This document shows, one piece after another, positions 1-13,313 of a stretch of DNA of 64,000 nucleotides (its first letter is position 1; each line of letters begins with the position of its first letter). The notes below the pieces were generated by a model. It saw only the letters and a program-made list of their open reading frames with translations. It made no database searches and was not told where the DNA came from. Source of the stretch: Pyxicephalus adspersus (lineage: Eukaryota > Chordata > Amphibia > Anura > Pyxicephalidae); assembly GCF_032062135.1 (NCBI RefSeq), contig NC_092859.1, positions 46,679,791 through 46,743,790 of the forward strand. Direction: 5' to 3'. The translations under genes were made by a program, and so were the position numbers.

Positions 1-487
1 GCGGGAAACCGGCTCGCTGGAAGCGCGAAAGTACGCGTGACCAGCGAGCGCGGATTTCATTGATAATTTAGGCCCTAAATGTCTCCAGATGAGTCTATAG
101 GTAATAAATCATCAGAAGCGTACCCCATCCTTTCATTCTTCCAATTACGGAATTACATTTATGGCATTATCACGGGACAGTGAGCCCAGGTAGCTAAGAC
201 TGGAGAAGTTACAGAATGCCTGTTGTAAATTACTAAATCATTCACATCTAACTTGCCTTCTACTGTTTGATAGATAAGTTTGCCTGAGTCAGATTCAGAA
301 ATGTATTATATCAAAAATGTCATCCCACAAAATTGTGAAGAAAATAATTTATTAGATTTATATTTTCACTAATAGCCACTGTAACATCTTCAATAAGAAG
401 ATAAATATCAAAAAGGTATATACACAATCATATTAGTGCAGTCACATGAATGTTCTGGGTACATTTAAATCAATGAGCATTTTGCAA
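1..487. other. non-coding flank left of V1
   Basis: No coding potential is seen. The first 55 bases are unusually GC-rich for this window and contain an inverted pair, CGCTGG near 14-19 and CCAGCG near 41-46, which could form a hairpin. The rest is AT-rich. In transcriptional sense this is the intron downstream of the V1 splice donor, leading towards constant exons that lie outside the window. Confidence 0.5.
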
Positions 488-517
488 TTATATTTTTAAA
501 ATTTGATATGGACTTAC

Positions 518-2878
518 CGGATATGATGCATTGAGCAAAGTCCCTAATTGGTTTGCATCTTCTGTATTATTTGATACTTGAGAGCCATTTGGGGTAAAAA
601 AAATTAGGTCACTCTTTTGTTGCAATGAGTTTGAACATACTCTATATTGAGTTTGTTGGGAGTATATCCAACTACCCCCAGTGTTTGAGCAGATGTTATA
701 ATTTTCCTTCATGTCGTTGACTTCATCTCTGCACTTTTGCCATCTTAAGACAGTGAAGGCAATTAGTGTAATAAGAAACACACTTGATATAACGCAGATG
801 GCCACCACTAAATATATATTTGCTTCTGTAAACATTTCAACAATTCCTTTAGATTCCTGATTATCATACATAATTTCTTCTCCAAATTCCAACAAGGAAA
901 TGACAATTTCTGTAACTGCTGTTAGAACTGGATCTCCATGGTCCCGAGCCACCACTATTAGTCTGTATTCTTCATTATCTGAATCTGTAAATGCTCGCTT
1001 CAATCCAATCTCTCCTGTTTTCGGAGTTATAACAAATGGAGCTTTTCCTGAGAGATCCTTAAAATGATAAGATATTAGAGCATTGTATCCTGAATCAATG
1101 TCTATTGCACTGACTTTACTGACCAAATTTCCAGGCTGAATTGTCTTTGGAGTTTTTATTGTCGAGGCAGAAAAAAATGGCATGAACATGGGGGCATTGT
1201 CATTGATATCTTCAATAAAAATATTAAGAGTAAAATTTGAGTTAAGAGGGGGTAAACCAGCATCAGTCGCTTTTATGTGACACTGTAAAAATGTGACTTG
1301 TTCATGGTCAAATGAAACTAAAGCGAATACTTTTCCATTCTCTGGATTGATAGAAACATAGGAAGATATGGGGATCCCATCCACAGTGTTATCACTGATA
1401 GAATATGTGATGAAGGAATTTTGCCTGAAATCTGGGTCAATTGCTAAAGCAGTATATACATGAGAACCTGGTGGATTGTTTTCCTTGATGAAAATTGTAC
1501 CATAAGGTTTCTGAAATATTGGAGCATTGTCATTTACATCACTAATATCAATTTTAAGAATCTTTGAAACTGACAATGGTGGTATTCCCTCATCTCTTGC
1601 TACTACTACAACTTCATATTGAGATGTTATTTCTCGATCCAACTTCCCATTAACAGTTAAAGAAAAATCACCTTTGAATGCTGGGTGAATTTTGAAGGGT
1701 GAAGAGTTAGTGACATTGCAGCTAACTTTTCCATTTAATCCTGAATCATGGTCATGAACACTAATGATAGCAACAGTTGTTCCTTGTGGAGAATCTTCAG
1801 AAACAGGCACAGCAAGTGAAGTTACTGTCATCTCCGGATGATTGTCATTGACATCTACAACAGTCACTAGAACTTTACAATGTCCAACTAATTGTATATC
1901 TCCATTATCCATGGCATCTATTTGTATTTCATACATTTGTGTTTGTTCAAAGTCCACGTCTCCAATCACTTTTATTTCCCCAGTATTCTTGTCCACACTA
2001 AACACTTTGCTGATTTCTTCTCTTGATGTTTTACTTAACGTATAAAACACATCACTATTTTTTCCCTGGTCTAAATCAGTGGCTTTTACTTTAATTACTA
2101 ATGATCCCTTTGGAGAATTTTCAATCACATTAGCTTGATAAAATGGCTGATTAAATGTTGGAGCATTATCATTAAGATCTTCCACTGTGATAATGATTTC
2201 AGATGTACCACTTAATCTTGGTTTGCCACCATCATAAGCTGTCAGTGTGAGATTGTGAACAGACTGCTTTTCTCTGTCTAAAGATTTTTTTAACACAAGT
2301 TCCAATGATCTGATCTGATTCATGTATTTTTGAAAATCTAATGCAAAATAATCACTGGCACTGAGCTCATAGTTTGTAATAGCATTTGTTCCAAGATCTG
2401 GATCAACTGCTCCCTCTACATGAAAACGAGATCCTGCAGGCATTAGTTCAGATATCACAAGGTTACTAACAGAGAATGGGAATACAGGTCTATTGTCATT
2501 TATATCTTCTATTTCTATATCTACTCTATACATCTGTACAGGCTTATCCACTATAACCTGCAGAGGAATAATACACAACTGTATTCCTGGACAGAGCAGC
2601 TCTCTGTCTATTGTCTCTTTCACAAACAGAATTCCATTTTGCAAATTCACCTGGAAATATTCTCTCTCATCTCTAGAGACAACACGTAACATTCTGGAAT
2701 TAATCTCACCTAAATCCAGTCCCAGATCCTGTGCAATCCTTCCAACAAAGGTGCCATGTTTCGATTCCTCGGAGATGATATAATGCAGCTGACACAAGAC
2801 CACATCCCAAGACATTTGAAGCAACAAAATATGGATCAATCTGAATTTTCTTTGACAATGCAGATTTTTGTGGGGCAT
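518..2878 (-). CDS. pcdha: protocadherin alpha variable exon V1 (intact)
   Basis: One open exon of 787 codons. It would encode the variable ectodomain, membrane span and proximal tail of a clustered protocadherin, a neuronal cell-surface homophilic adhesion receptor. A signal peptide (about 1-29) precedes QLHY. Six EC repeats follow, with calcium-linker motifs DINDN, DLNDN, DVNDN, DVNDN and DINDN near residues 125, 234, 342, 447 and 557. A transmembrane helix lies at about 686-711. The tail carries CSNTGGSWIYSQQ, the alpha-family signature. EC1 keeps the C-x5-C loop (C96, C102) but has no RGD, which mammalian alpha proteins carry. The start is an ATG 29 codons before QLHY, as in V3. The exon ends in phase 0 at 518, followed by donor GTAAGTC. 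The frame would run 10 more codons into the intron, so the donor, not the stop, sets the end. A CSE lies upstream at 3060. Confidence 0.93.
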
Positions 2879-2973
2879 ATCTTAGAATCACTGAAGCTGA
2901 AAATTATATCTTTTCCCAGTAAAGATGGCATTAACATTTACTGACAATCCAGAGCAAAAAAGAGAAAAACCAG

Positions 2974-2983
2974 CATGGCCGAT
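2974..2983 (-). promoter_or_regulatory. V1 promoter element B (sense ATCGGCCATG)
   Basis: This block, CATGGCCGAT on the plus strand, recurs at nearly fixed spacing before V1, V3, V4, V5 and V6. Here it lies 96 bp above the V1 start codon and 86 bp below the CSE core. It contains an upstream ATG that opens a 12-codon reading frame. I cannot assign a factor to it. Confidence 0.6.
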
Positions 2984-3059
2984 ACTGAATATATTATTCA
3001 GCATCAGCAACAGAGAAACGTATTTAATCATCCCCTTCCTGCTATTAGTTGGTACAGGG

Positions 3060-3071
3060 TGACATCTAGTG
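3060..3071 (-). promoter_or_regulatory. V1 CSE, CTCF-like core
   Basis: TGACATCTAGTG on the plus strand reads CACTAGATGTCA in the sense of V1 transcription. It matches the core of the CTCF motif CCACYAGRKGGCR at most positions, and its orientation relative to the gene matches mammalian Pcdha promoters. It starts 182 bp above the V1 ATG. A second conserved half, GTACCAACT in sense orientation, follows a few bases downstream. Confidence 0.75.
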
Positions 3072-3079
3072 CTTGATCT

Positions 3080-6000
3080 TTAAGTTGCAGCTTGTATGAT
3101 AATCAGAAGAATGCTCTTTTTTTTTTAAAGAAATTATGACATGTATAGAAAAAAAATATAAAAACAGAATTCTATATATATATATGCTTTGGCAATATTT
3201 TAGAAACTAAATTGCTGTTATTTTTATTAAGAGGAATTTATTTATTTCACCTTAAACACATGCAGTATTTTATTATAGAACTAGTGCTAACTGGATAATT
3301 TCCATTATTCTATATAAGTATTATATAGAATTATAAAAATTAAAACATAAAAGTCCATCAATGAATAAACATTTAATTTTTTTGAATTAATAATAATGTG
3401 TAATAATGCCAAGTGTTGTAAAATTTAAAACTTTATTTAAAATAATGTATATGTTGAAAAAAGCTTCCATGACATTTACTATTACCTATTAATCATATAA
3501 TACAACACTTAGCTATACGCAGAAGTTTGTATTTATGATTTGCAGGTGTACACTGCAAAAAGTTCATGTATGCAATACACATAGTGTATATAATTGCATA
3601 ATTGTAATACTTTTTATACAAAAATCAATTATATACAAATGTTATGATATATTATGATTTATTAAACCAAATATAGCTATTTGAATATAGAACGTCATAA
3701 GATGAGTAAATAGGGAAACAAAGGTAACAATGACTGTCTGGAAGCATGCATTTTCAAATATTCCAATGCCAATATCTGGTCTGACATAATACATTAAATA
3801 TCTTGCTGTATGTATTCATGAGAAATTAGGAAATTTTCATTAAACTAAAAAGTATCCTGCACAAAATGAGCTTTGGAAAAAAAACGCATAAATCTCTAGC
3901 ATTATTCAGATCAGAAAGATTATACAATTTTAAACAATATACATATTTATGTATATCAGGTTCGCATGGATGTAGTTCTGGTTGTAGCCCAGCAGGGTGG
4001 TAAAAAGGAAAAAATTATATCCTCCAAAAACTTAAGGCTAAAAATTTACTTCCAGTCTTATCTTTCATAATGGACAGTTAGTTCTGCAGGCTATTCTGAA
4101 GCTGCCTACTCTGACTTCACTGCATACTTTGAGCTTGGTACAGTGTGTATCACAAGCACAAGTCAAACAGAGCATGTCGCCATTTTCTGGCTGCAGGATA
4201 TTCAACATTATCCAATCTGTTTACCCGCCTTATTGTCCCTGGCAAACCTCTTTCCTTTTTGGATTCATATGTTTTCAATTAGCTAATCAGTAGAACACTA
4301 CTTACCCTTTCCACCGGTCGTGATATACTTGCAATGCATAGAGAACCACAAAAACATATCGATGACTCAGTGATGATGTTACTGAGTGATCAATATGTTA
4401 CAAATTCATTACCATGTTGATTAATGGGGATGGAGGAACCAGGACAGCAAAATATTAGCAGATTAAACTTCAACTTTACATTTAAATCTTCATGACTGTA
4501 TTTAGAATAAAAATGTAAGTTTAATATGTATCTGCTATTTAAATATTTTAATCAGAATTTATAATACAGGCACAAATCAAAACTCTGCATTTTGAGTGAT
4601 ATTTGCCTGTACTAAGTAAACATGAAAAACATGAAACATGAAAATAAAACACAAAGAACTAAACAGTGTAAATACAAACAGTATTTTCACACTCTAAGTA
4701 CCCACATTAACAATTTTCATTTATATGCACTGGGGTATACAAAGAAGGTGCTAGAGGAATCAACAGAAACATTTTTCACTAAAAAGTTCTAAACTCAGGT
4801 GCTCAGGACACAAAAGTCTGGGGGCCTATAGTGTAGAATATTTTAATTTAATATAACTAAAATAATTTATTTTAAAATAAATAAATTAGACAATTAAAAA
4901 AAAAATCTATCAAATTAAAGATTGATGTGATGTTTCAATACCCTAAGAAAACAGAAACCATGAAATCTAGCAACTGGAAAAAATATAGCTCTAGGCACAA
5001 TGTTTTTTGTGATACAATATTTTTTATTTTTGCATTATTTCATTTGCATTTGTATGCTTAATAGAAAGACTTTAAATTTAAAATCTAAAATATTTTCCAC
5101 ATTTATTGATAATTATTATCAAAGAGTAACAATCAATTTTATTGCTATTGTTTGTCTCTCTGATGCTGAGAAGTAAAGTTAATGCAATTCTTAGAACCAA
5201 TATAGTAGGGTTACTTTTAAAACATAGTATTTTTATGACTATTGACAGGTATTATTGATTATTTTTTTATTTATTTGTATTACACAAACTATTAAAATCA
5301 ATAAGCAATCATGTTTTCATAATAAACAAATTATCGCGAACACTCTGTAATGAAAATATACAAAATTAAATATTTATAAAAATATATTTTATTATGGCAA
5401 ATGGAACTTACAGTCACAATTTATACATCGATTAAAAAACCTATATTGACTGAATCTAAAACAGGGTAAAAACATATAAATTGTCATAACTGATATAAAT
5501 TCAAATAGAATGATACATTCCTATTTGTTATAGACATATAGTCAAAAAAATAAATTTCCACACTATTTTCCTCATTTGTATTTTTGCCGATCAATTACCA
5601 GGTAAAACAAACTTGATGCACTGATTTAATCACTCAAGAAAAATCGTAAAACTTTTTAAATATGAGATCAAGTTTATACATGTAAACTGATGAAATAATG
5701 ATGGAGTATTACTTATTTATAAATTTTACCTATAGAAAAAGTACAAACATTTTTCACAATATGTTATTAAAGAAACTTAAATAATTTACAATATTGTATG
5801 ACCAGTCTTGATGACTGTTGATTTTTTCACAATACAACTGCAAAACACAATCTTAACCACTGAGTCACCAATGTATTTTCTTCTTGCTGCCTATAGCCAA
5901 CATAAGGTAAAAAAAAAACTACAAATTAACCAAAATGAATTGTTTTTTAAGTGTAAATCTGTTACATCGTAAAATAATATTTGGGCCTTCTTAATATTTT

Positions 6001-8264
6001 ACCATTTGAAAAATAATATATATTTAAATAAACTTATGAACTAGTCCAAGAAACATCACAAAACGTTTAAAATAATTAATGTCTACATGTAAAATAATGA
6101 CATTTTAAAGATTAAATTTATTATGATTTACCAATATATTTCAGGAATTTAGATCACAGGTATTTATAAAACAAGCATATTTCACAGAATGTTATGAATA
6201 ACTTTGTTTGAAACTCAAATATAGTACATTTGAACCTTTTTACATATTTGAACATATTTATATATTGTACCAATATCACAAATAAACAAAAATGGAATTG
6301 AATTGTCACTATTATGAAAGAGCCATTGTAGAAAAATAGATTCATTTCTGTAAAAAATAAATGTACACATTTATACTGCATGAGTATGAATAAATTTTGT
6401 CACATGTATAGAACCACAAATTTTGCTAAAACTCTCATCCCAGTTCCTTTCTAAGAAAGGAGAAAATTAATTGTTATAACCACAAAAACATTAATTTAAA
6501 TCTAGTAATAATGACATGCTTACAATTAAGTCATAGCAATCATCACATTTCAGTTACTTCTAATAATTGCAAAATGAATGTTTTCTGAGCTAAGTAAAAA
6601 AAATCTGTTTTGACTTTATTCAACCAAAAAGTGCTAACCTCACACAGCACTGGTTTACTTTATAGATGACATTCCATTTAATAAAATGGGTCATATTGAA
6701 TTAAAAAAAAATAGGTTTATTGAATAGTAAGGAACTTAATATTAATCCAACCAAATATCATAGTCCCAATTTTGTACATTTCCTAGATTTAGTTATACAC
6801 ATAGAACAGGATATGATTTCATTTAAGACATTTTAAACAAACACAGGAATCCCAGCATCTACAGTAGTGGGGGCTATCCCCAATGGACAACAATGTCAAT
6901 TATCAGGAATTGTAGCAAGGATTTATTTCCAAAAAAACCAAGAATGTTTTCAAGAAATTCAAATTTTTAAACAGAGATTTAAAATGGGAAAATTTATCTG
7001 ATTGAGAGCCTATGTGTGAATAGAATAAGTTGGTCAAATGACTAAAACTATATGTACTAAAATTAATGAGCATATTGATTATATATGGAAGGGGCTGAAT
7101 ACTGACAATGTTTTTGCTGACAAACATCAAAAAGAACCCTAATATTGAAATGTTTTGGTATTGATATTTTGAATAAGTGTTACAGGGGAGGGATTTGTGT
7201 TGGATTTATTTCCCAAAAGAAAACAAAATTGAAATTTCAAATTTAAAACTGGGATTAAATGTAGATTTAGACATAATAGTTTTTTGAGACTAATTAAAAC
7301 ATATATGTAATTTAATTCATTCAAAAACGTTCAAATTTTTATAAAATTCTGGTGGTAGATTTTCATTTATTTGTGCCATTTTTTTACATCCATCAAATGC
7401 ATTGTTTTTTATTTGAAATCTATATAGTGATTTTGGAGTTCTCAAATGATTATGTCCCATAACTATATTTTGGGTATTCCATATTTTTGAAGAGACACGC
7501 AAGTCTTATTTCATCCTTGGGAGTAACAGCAATCCTTGAAACGGCTCACTAGAACACAAGCTAAATGATGCACAACTGTCCAGTGTTCCAGGACAGGGGC
7601 TAATATTTTGTTATAATTGAAGTGCAGCTTAGTGGGTGAGTGCATGAACATGTTAGATGAAGATCACGGAACTGTAATAAGAATGTATATTGTAATGAAG
7701 GCCATTTTTATCATTTATTTTATCCAAGTTGTGGACTATTTGACTAGTTTTTAGCTTAGTTCAATTTATTTTAGTGCCACCGTGTATTACCTTAAAAATC
7801 ACTTTACTTACTGAACATATTATACTGTTTTAGTGAACAAAGTCCCATGAGTTTCTCAACCATAGATACATTCACACCTTGGCCACAAAACTAGTTATTG
7901 AGAATTACTTGTGTACAAATTATCATAATTTACAGTATAGCATCCTTTCCCTGATGCATGCTAATTAACATGCACCTTCTGTTTATTCAGTATCCCATTT
8001 AAAAGACAATATTCACTTAAAACTATTAAACCAGAAAAATAATTATTAAAAATGATTACTGAAAACCTGTTGTCAATATCTTACAGAATAGTTCTAGAAG
8101 AGTTCTATGTTTCTACCAATAAAAGGCATTAGGTTTTACCCTTGTTGTGGAGTTGGTAAAGTAGTTAATTGTATTGAGTATATTTGATTGATAGTATAGA
8201 TAAAATAAAAAATGAAACTTTATTTTGTGCTGTTTTGAAAATGGAGAGGGTAGTATTTCTAATA
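3080..8264. other. V2-V1 intergenic stretch, no gene seen
   Basis: About 5.2 kb of AT-rich DNA. I see no exon, RNA gene or classifiable transposon. Two related tracts near 6920-7090 and 7195-7330 share GGATTTATTTCC and nearby A-rich text, and look like an old degenerate local duplication. A short TA run lies near 3173-3184. The open frames here are short, AT-driven and without recognisable domains. Confidence 0.55.
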
Positions 8265-8289
8265 AAACCTACATGATATGAATCATTTG

Positions 8290-10535
8290 GGGTTGATTTT
8301 CATTATCTTGAGATTTGAGAGCCATTTTGAGTGAAAACAATTAAGTCACTCTTTCGTTGCAATGAATTTGAACATACTCTGTATTGAGTTTGTTGAGAGT
8401 AAACCCAACTTCCTCCAGTGTTTGAGCAGATCTTGTAATTGTCGTTGACTTCATCTCTGCATTTTTGCCATCTTAAGACAGTGAAGGCATTTAGTGTAAT
8501 AAGAAACACACTTGATATTACACAGATGGTAGATATTCGCTTCAGTAAATTCTTCTTTGGATTCCTGATATCATACATCATTTCTTCTCCGGATTCCACC
8601 AAGGAAATTATCATTTCTGTTACCGCTGTCATGACTGGCTTTCCATGGTTCTGGGCCACCACTATTAGTCTGTATTCTTCATTATTCGATTCAGTGAATG
8701 GGGGTCTTAATCCAATCTCTCCTGTATGCTGAGATATAACAAATGGATTTTTTTCCCAAAAGATCCTTAAAATGATAATATAGCAGAGCATTGTATCCTG
8801 AATCAATATCTATTGCTCTGATTTTGGTGTTCAGGCTGAATTGCTTTTTGGGGTTTATAGTGTCAGTGCAGAAAAAAGTGGCATGAACATGGGGGCATTG
8901 TCATTGATATCAATAAAAATATTAAGACTAAGATTTGAGGTAAGGGGAGGTAAACCAGCATCAGTTGTTGGTATGTGACACTGGAAAAAAGTAACTTGTT
9001 CATGATCAAATGAAACTAAAGCAAATAGTTTTCCATTCTCTGGATTGATAGAAACATAGGAAGATATGGGTATTCCATCCACAGTGCTGTCACTGATAGA
9101 ATATGTGATAAAGGAATTCTGCCCTAAATCTGGGTGAGATGCTAATGCTGTATATACATGTGAACCTGGTGGATTGTTTTCTTTGATAAAAATTATATCA
9201 TAAGGTTTCTGAAATACTGGAGAATTGTCATTTACATCACTAATATCAATTATAAGAGTCCTTGAAACTGAGAGTTGTGGCATTACCTCATCTCTTGCTA
9301 CTATTACAACTTCATATTGAGATGTTATTTCTCGATCCAACTTCCCATTAACAGTTAAAGAAAAATCTCTTTTGAATGCAGAGCATACTTTGAAGAGTGA
9401 AGAATTAGGGACATTACAGCTAACTAATTACAGCTTCCATTTAATCCTGAATCTTGGTCATGACCACTAATGATAGCAACAGTTGTTCCTTGTGAAGAGT
9501 CTTCAGGCAAAGCAACAGCAAGTGAAGTTACTGTAATCTCAGGAAGATTGTCATTGACATCTACAACATTCACTAGAACTTTACAATGCCCAACCAACTG
9601 GACATTCATACAACTGTGTCTGTTCAAAATCAACCTCTCCAATCATTTTTTTTCCCCAGTATACTTGTCTAAACTAAACACTTTGCTGACATCTTCCTTT
9701 AATGTTTTACTAAATGTATATAATACATCTCCATTTTTCCCTGATCTAAATCTGTGGAATTTAGTTTTTATTACTAATGATCCTTTAGAGGCATTTTCTA
9801 ATAAAGTAGCATGATAAAATGGCTGATTAAATGATAGAGCTTTATCATTAGCATCTTCCACTGTAATAATGATTTCAGATGTAGCACTTAATCTTGGTTT
9901 GCCACCATCATAAGCTGTCAGTGTGAGATTGTGAACAGACTGCTTTTCTCTGCCTAAAGCTTTCTTTAATACAAGTTCTAATGATCTGATTTGAATTATG
10001 TAATTTTTAAAATCTAAAGCAAAAAAATCACTGGCACCAAGCTCATATTTGAAATGCCATTTCTTCCAAGATCTGTATCAACTGCTCCCTCTACAAGAAA
10101 ACGAGGCATTAGTTCAGAAATTATAAGGTTACCAAGGTTTACCAAGGAAGAAAAAGCTGGTCTATTGTCATTTATATCTTCAAGATACATCTGTACAGGT
10201 TTATCCACTATAACCTGCAGAGGAATAATACACAATTGTATGTATGGACACAACAGCTCTCTATCTATTGTCTCTTTGACAAACAGGATTCCATTCTGTA
10301 GATTCACCTGGAAATATTCCTTCTCATTTCTAGAGACAACACATAAAATTCTTGAATTGATTTCACCTAAATCCTGTCCCAGATCCTGAGCAATCCTTCC
10401 AACAAAGGTGCCATGTTTCGATTCCTTCAAGATACTATAATGCAGCTGACACAAAACCACATCCCAAGACATTTGAAACAACAAAAAATGTACAATCCTG
10501 TATCCTAATTGAAAAATTCAGGTTCGTGCAGGTCC
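8290..10535 (-). pseudogene. pcdha: protocadherin alpha variable exon V2 (degenerate)
   Basis: A full-length but broken copy of the variable exon, closest to V1 by eye. EC1 is open from QLHY (10448) through C-x5-C and loses part of the EC1-EC2 linker (MYLEDINDN). EC2-EC6 fragments then lie in shifting frames, with breaks near 10030, 9860, 9640, 9420, 9340 and 8850. The transmembrane segment and tail with CSNTGGSWVYSQQTQYR lie at 8303-8580. Where V1, V3, V5 and V6 have their start codon (29 codons before Q) there is no ATG; the nearest in-frame ATG is inside the signal peptide. The donor is also degraded: near 8270 the sense reads CATGTAGGTTTTA instead of CGGTAAGT. A CSE survives at 10709, but element B is not convincing (GATAGCCAAT at 10620). 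Unpolished-assembly indels could mimic some shifts, but not the loss of both start and donor. Confidence 0.88.
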
Positions 10536-10708
10536 TTTCTTGAAATCACAGATGTTGAAGGTAATTTTTCCAGTAAAATGGACTAACAAATTACTAAAGA
10601 TACACAGCAGAAAAATTCTGGATAGCCAATATTGTGGCAGTAAGGTATTCAGGATAGGCAACAGAAAAACATTTAGTCATCATCTTCCACTTATAAGTTG
10701 GTGCAAAG

Positions 10709-10720
10709 TGACATCTAGTG
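10709..10720 (-). promoter_or_regulatory. V2 CSE, CTCF-like core
   Basis: TGACATCTAGTG, identical to the V1 core, lies 261 bp above the QLHY codon of V2, against 268-271 bp for V1, V3, V4, V5 and V6. The downstream half (sense CACCAACTTAT) is also present. The site is intact although the exon it serves is broken. Confidence 0.72.
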
Positions 10721-11104
10721 CTCAATATTCAAGTTGCATCTTGTATGATTAATTAAGTTTATTTTAAATTAAATGCATACTATTTTGAAAACATATGCCA
10801 CATAGACAAAAATGTGAAATGTTTTTTTTTTTATTTTTTAAAGGTATAATTCAAAAGAATATGGATTATATCATATTCCAAGTATTTTATATTTCATTCT
10901 TTTGGGTAAAAATATGTATAGTTTCTATTTAAATTCTATTTAAAAATGCAGATCCTTTCTAAAATTCTCTATTCCTTTAGAACAGTACCCATCCCAATTC
11001 CTAGGAAATGTTTTTAAAGTAAATAAAAAAATAAAAAAAACAATACCTCTGGCAAGGTAAAAAAAAAAAGAGAACATTGAATAAATATTTGATTAAAACA
11101 AAAC

Positions 11105-12020
11105 AAAAAAACAGGAGGAATTGGACTCCCTGACATTAAGGACCTTTTTGTCCAAATTGAAATAACTCTAAAATCAACAGAGGACAGATGATGGATTCAA
11201 ACATAATCTTAAATGCCTGGAAATAACTACTGGGTGGTACTAGTGTCAGCTCAAGTTTTGTCATCAGTGAAAATACCTCTTTGAGTAATTGTTTGAAGTC
11301 TCCCAACTTATTTCATGCTCCTCTTCCTTTAAAGTCATTTGAACTTCCAAATTTAAATCTATTAGAAACCCTATTTAAATCTATTAGAATGGAATAAGAA
11401 AAGGTACACTACAGTTGCAGATCTGACAACATTTACTACATTGATGGACCAATATAAATTGACTCAAATAAATAATTTCTGCAATATGACATTGATTTCT
11501 GATGTAAGTATACCTACAAAATTGTGGTTCTGCTGACAAGACCCACATTTTAGAAAGGGAATCTCCTTTTACTATAATTTTCTACAAGATAAGACCTATG
11601 GGTTGTCTGCAATATCTCTTTTTAGGAAAAAGATTTAATACAAATGTTACTTCTGAATAATGGCAAACAGCTATTGTCTCTAAATTCCAAGCATCTAAAC
11701 GAAAATTTTGTTGCAATGGTACTGTACCCCTTATAAATTGTTTAAATTCTCTAAGGACATTTAACCCAAGTGCTGAGACACTGTAATGAAATTGGCACAT
11801 TTGTACACATGTTCTGGAGCTGCAAGAGCTTGACCAGTTTTTGGCATTTGTACTTATATCCAAAATAATGAGTTATCTAATTAGGCCGATGCCTGCCCTT
11901 GCATTATTAAGCATTGGTATGGACAAATTTGCTAAAATTTTTAGAATAATCGTGAATCAAAATTTATGACTGTAATGTGATTATGTTCCTTATAAAATAA
12001 AAAAAAATAAATAAAAAAAA
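11105..12020 (+). mobile_element. L1-type LINE, 3' fragment
   Basis: Translated plus-strand text contains GGIGLPDIK near 11115 and EIGTFVHMFWSCKSLTSFWH near 11790. Both are typical of the C-terminal part of L1 ORF2p, after the reverse transcriptase. The frame is interrupted several times. An A-rich tail near 11996-12020 marks the 3' end. It is an old, 5'-truncated copy in the V3-V2 interval, with no intact protein. Confidence 0.72.
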
Positions 12021-13300
12021 TGAATTTAAAGGAAATTGCAAAATAATTGTCTATATTGTCACTAATAATACATAGTATGAAACACATTGCAAATTATTGT
12101 ATTTTTTATGTTCAACAGGATTACATCAGCAGCAGTTACAAATGTAGTAATATAACATAGCGAACTAGAGAAAAATTAAAGCAAAGCAATTGTATCTTGA
12201 ATGTAGCTAAGCATCGTAAAACTTAGATAGATTCACCAACAGCTTTACCATGACTTTATAAGATAAAAACACAATAAAATGTGAAGTAATGATTGTATCT
12301 GCAACATGCGATTCCCTTTCAACAAAACCCAAAGGATGTTACATTAGAAGACAGGTTTAAAAACTCTTTACTAGTCCATTAAGAGCTATTACCACCCAAA
12401 AACAATCATGCCAACCAGCAATATATATTGTATTGTCTGTGCAAAAATACAACCATTTCCCATACCCAGCTATGGAGCTGATTTACTAAAACAAACTTGG
12501 CAGCTTACGTAGCAAAATTATTTATTACTCTGAAAGGGATTATGTACCTAGTTTAGTAAATACAGTGAAAACTTACTTGGCAAATAATACCCAATGACCA
12601 AGAAAATAGTTTAAAAAAAATATTTTTGTTGCTCATATTTAAAAGCCTGAAGTCTGTAAAATTACCATTTGAACAAGGATACTTCACTCTACATTGCTAA
12701 GTAAACATTTTAAACTTACTCTAACGTCTCTAAACTCTTAGTAAATTAAACTGTTTTTGTAGAATTGATCAGATAATTCTGATTGGATTTGCTTCCAACT
12801 CGGCATGAAGCTGTTCCAGCCTCAAATCATTAGCTTTATCGTGATTTTACTTGGTTAACCACAGCCCTCTGTAAAGAAAGTGATGTGCAATGCATAATTA
12901 GTTCCAGTTAAATGCAGGCAATTGTTTGCTATTATTGCATAAAAAATTGCCTGTTTTATCATCACAATTAGAAATTGAAAAAAACAAAAACAAAATGGCA
13001 CTATTCCAAGCTATTCAAGGTTACAAATTAAAAGTAAATGATTTCCACTGATTTTCATAATAGTTTTTTTTTTGTTTTTTCAAATATGAATTTAGACGTA
13101 GGTCTAAATTTTGGCAGATTTCTTGACTGGTCATGATGCTAGCCAGATTTGTGCATAGGCCTATGTGTTAGTAATAATTGCCTTTGATGCCTTGTCCCTT
13201 GAATGTGTAAAATACGTTAAACAATAAAAAATTGATAAAGAAAAATATCACACGTTTCAAATTTTTATAAACTAAAATGAAGTGATCAATGCTTCTATTT
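12021..13300. other. V3-V2 interval, non-coding
   Basis: AT-rich sequence between the L1 fragment and the V3 splice donor. The phrase GCTGATTTACTAAA near 12478 and TTTAGTAAATACAG near 12555 form a weak inverted pair suggesting a worn miniature element. No gene is seen. Confidence 0.4.
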
Positions 13301-13313
13301 AAATTTCCCTTAC

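Noticed and set aside
488..517. Ten extra codons after the V1 donor, and about 60 after the V5 donor
   Set aside because: They lie beyond GTAAG splice donors at homologous positions in V1, V3 and V5, and differ completely between units.
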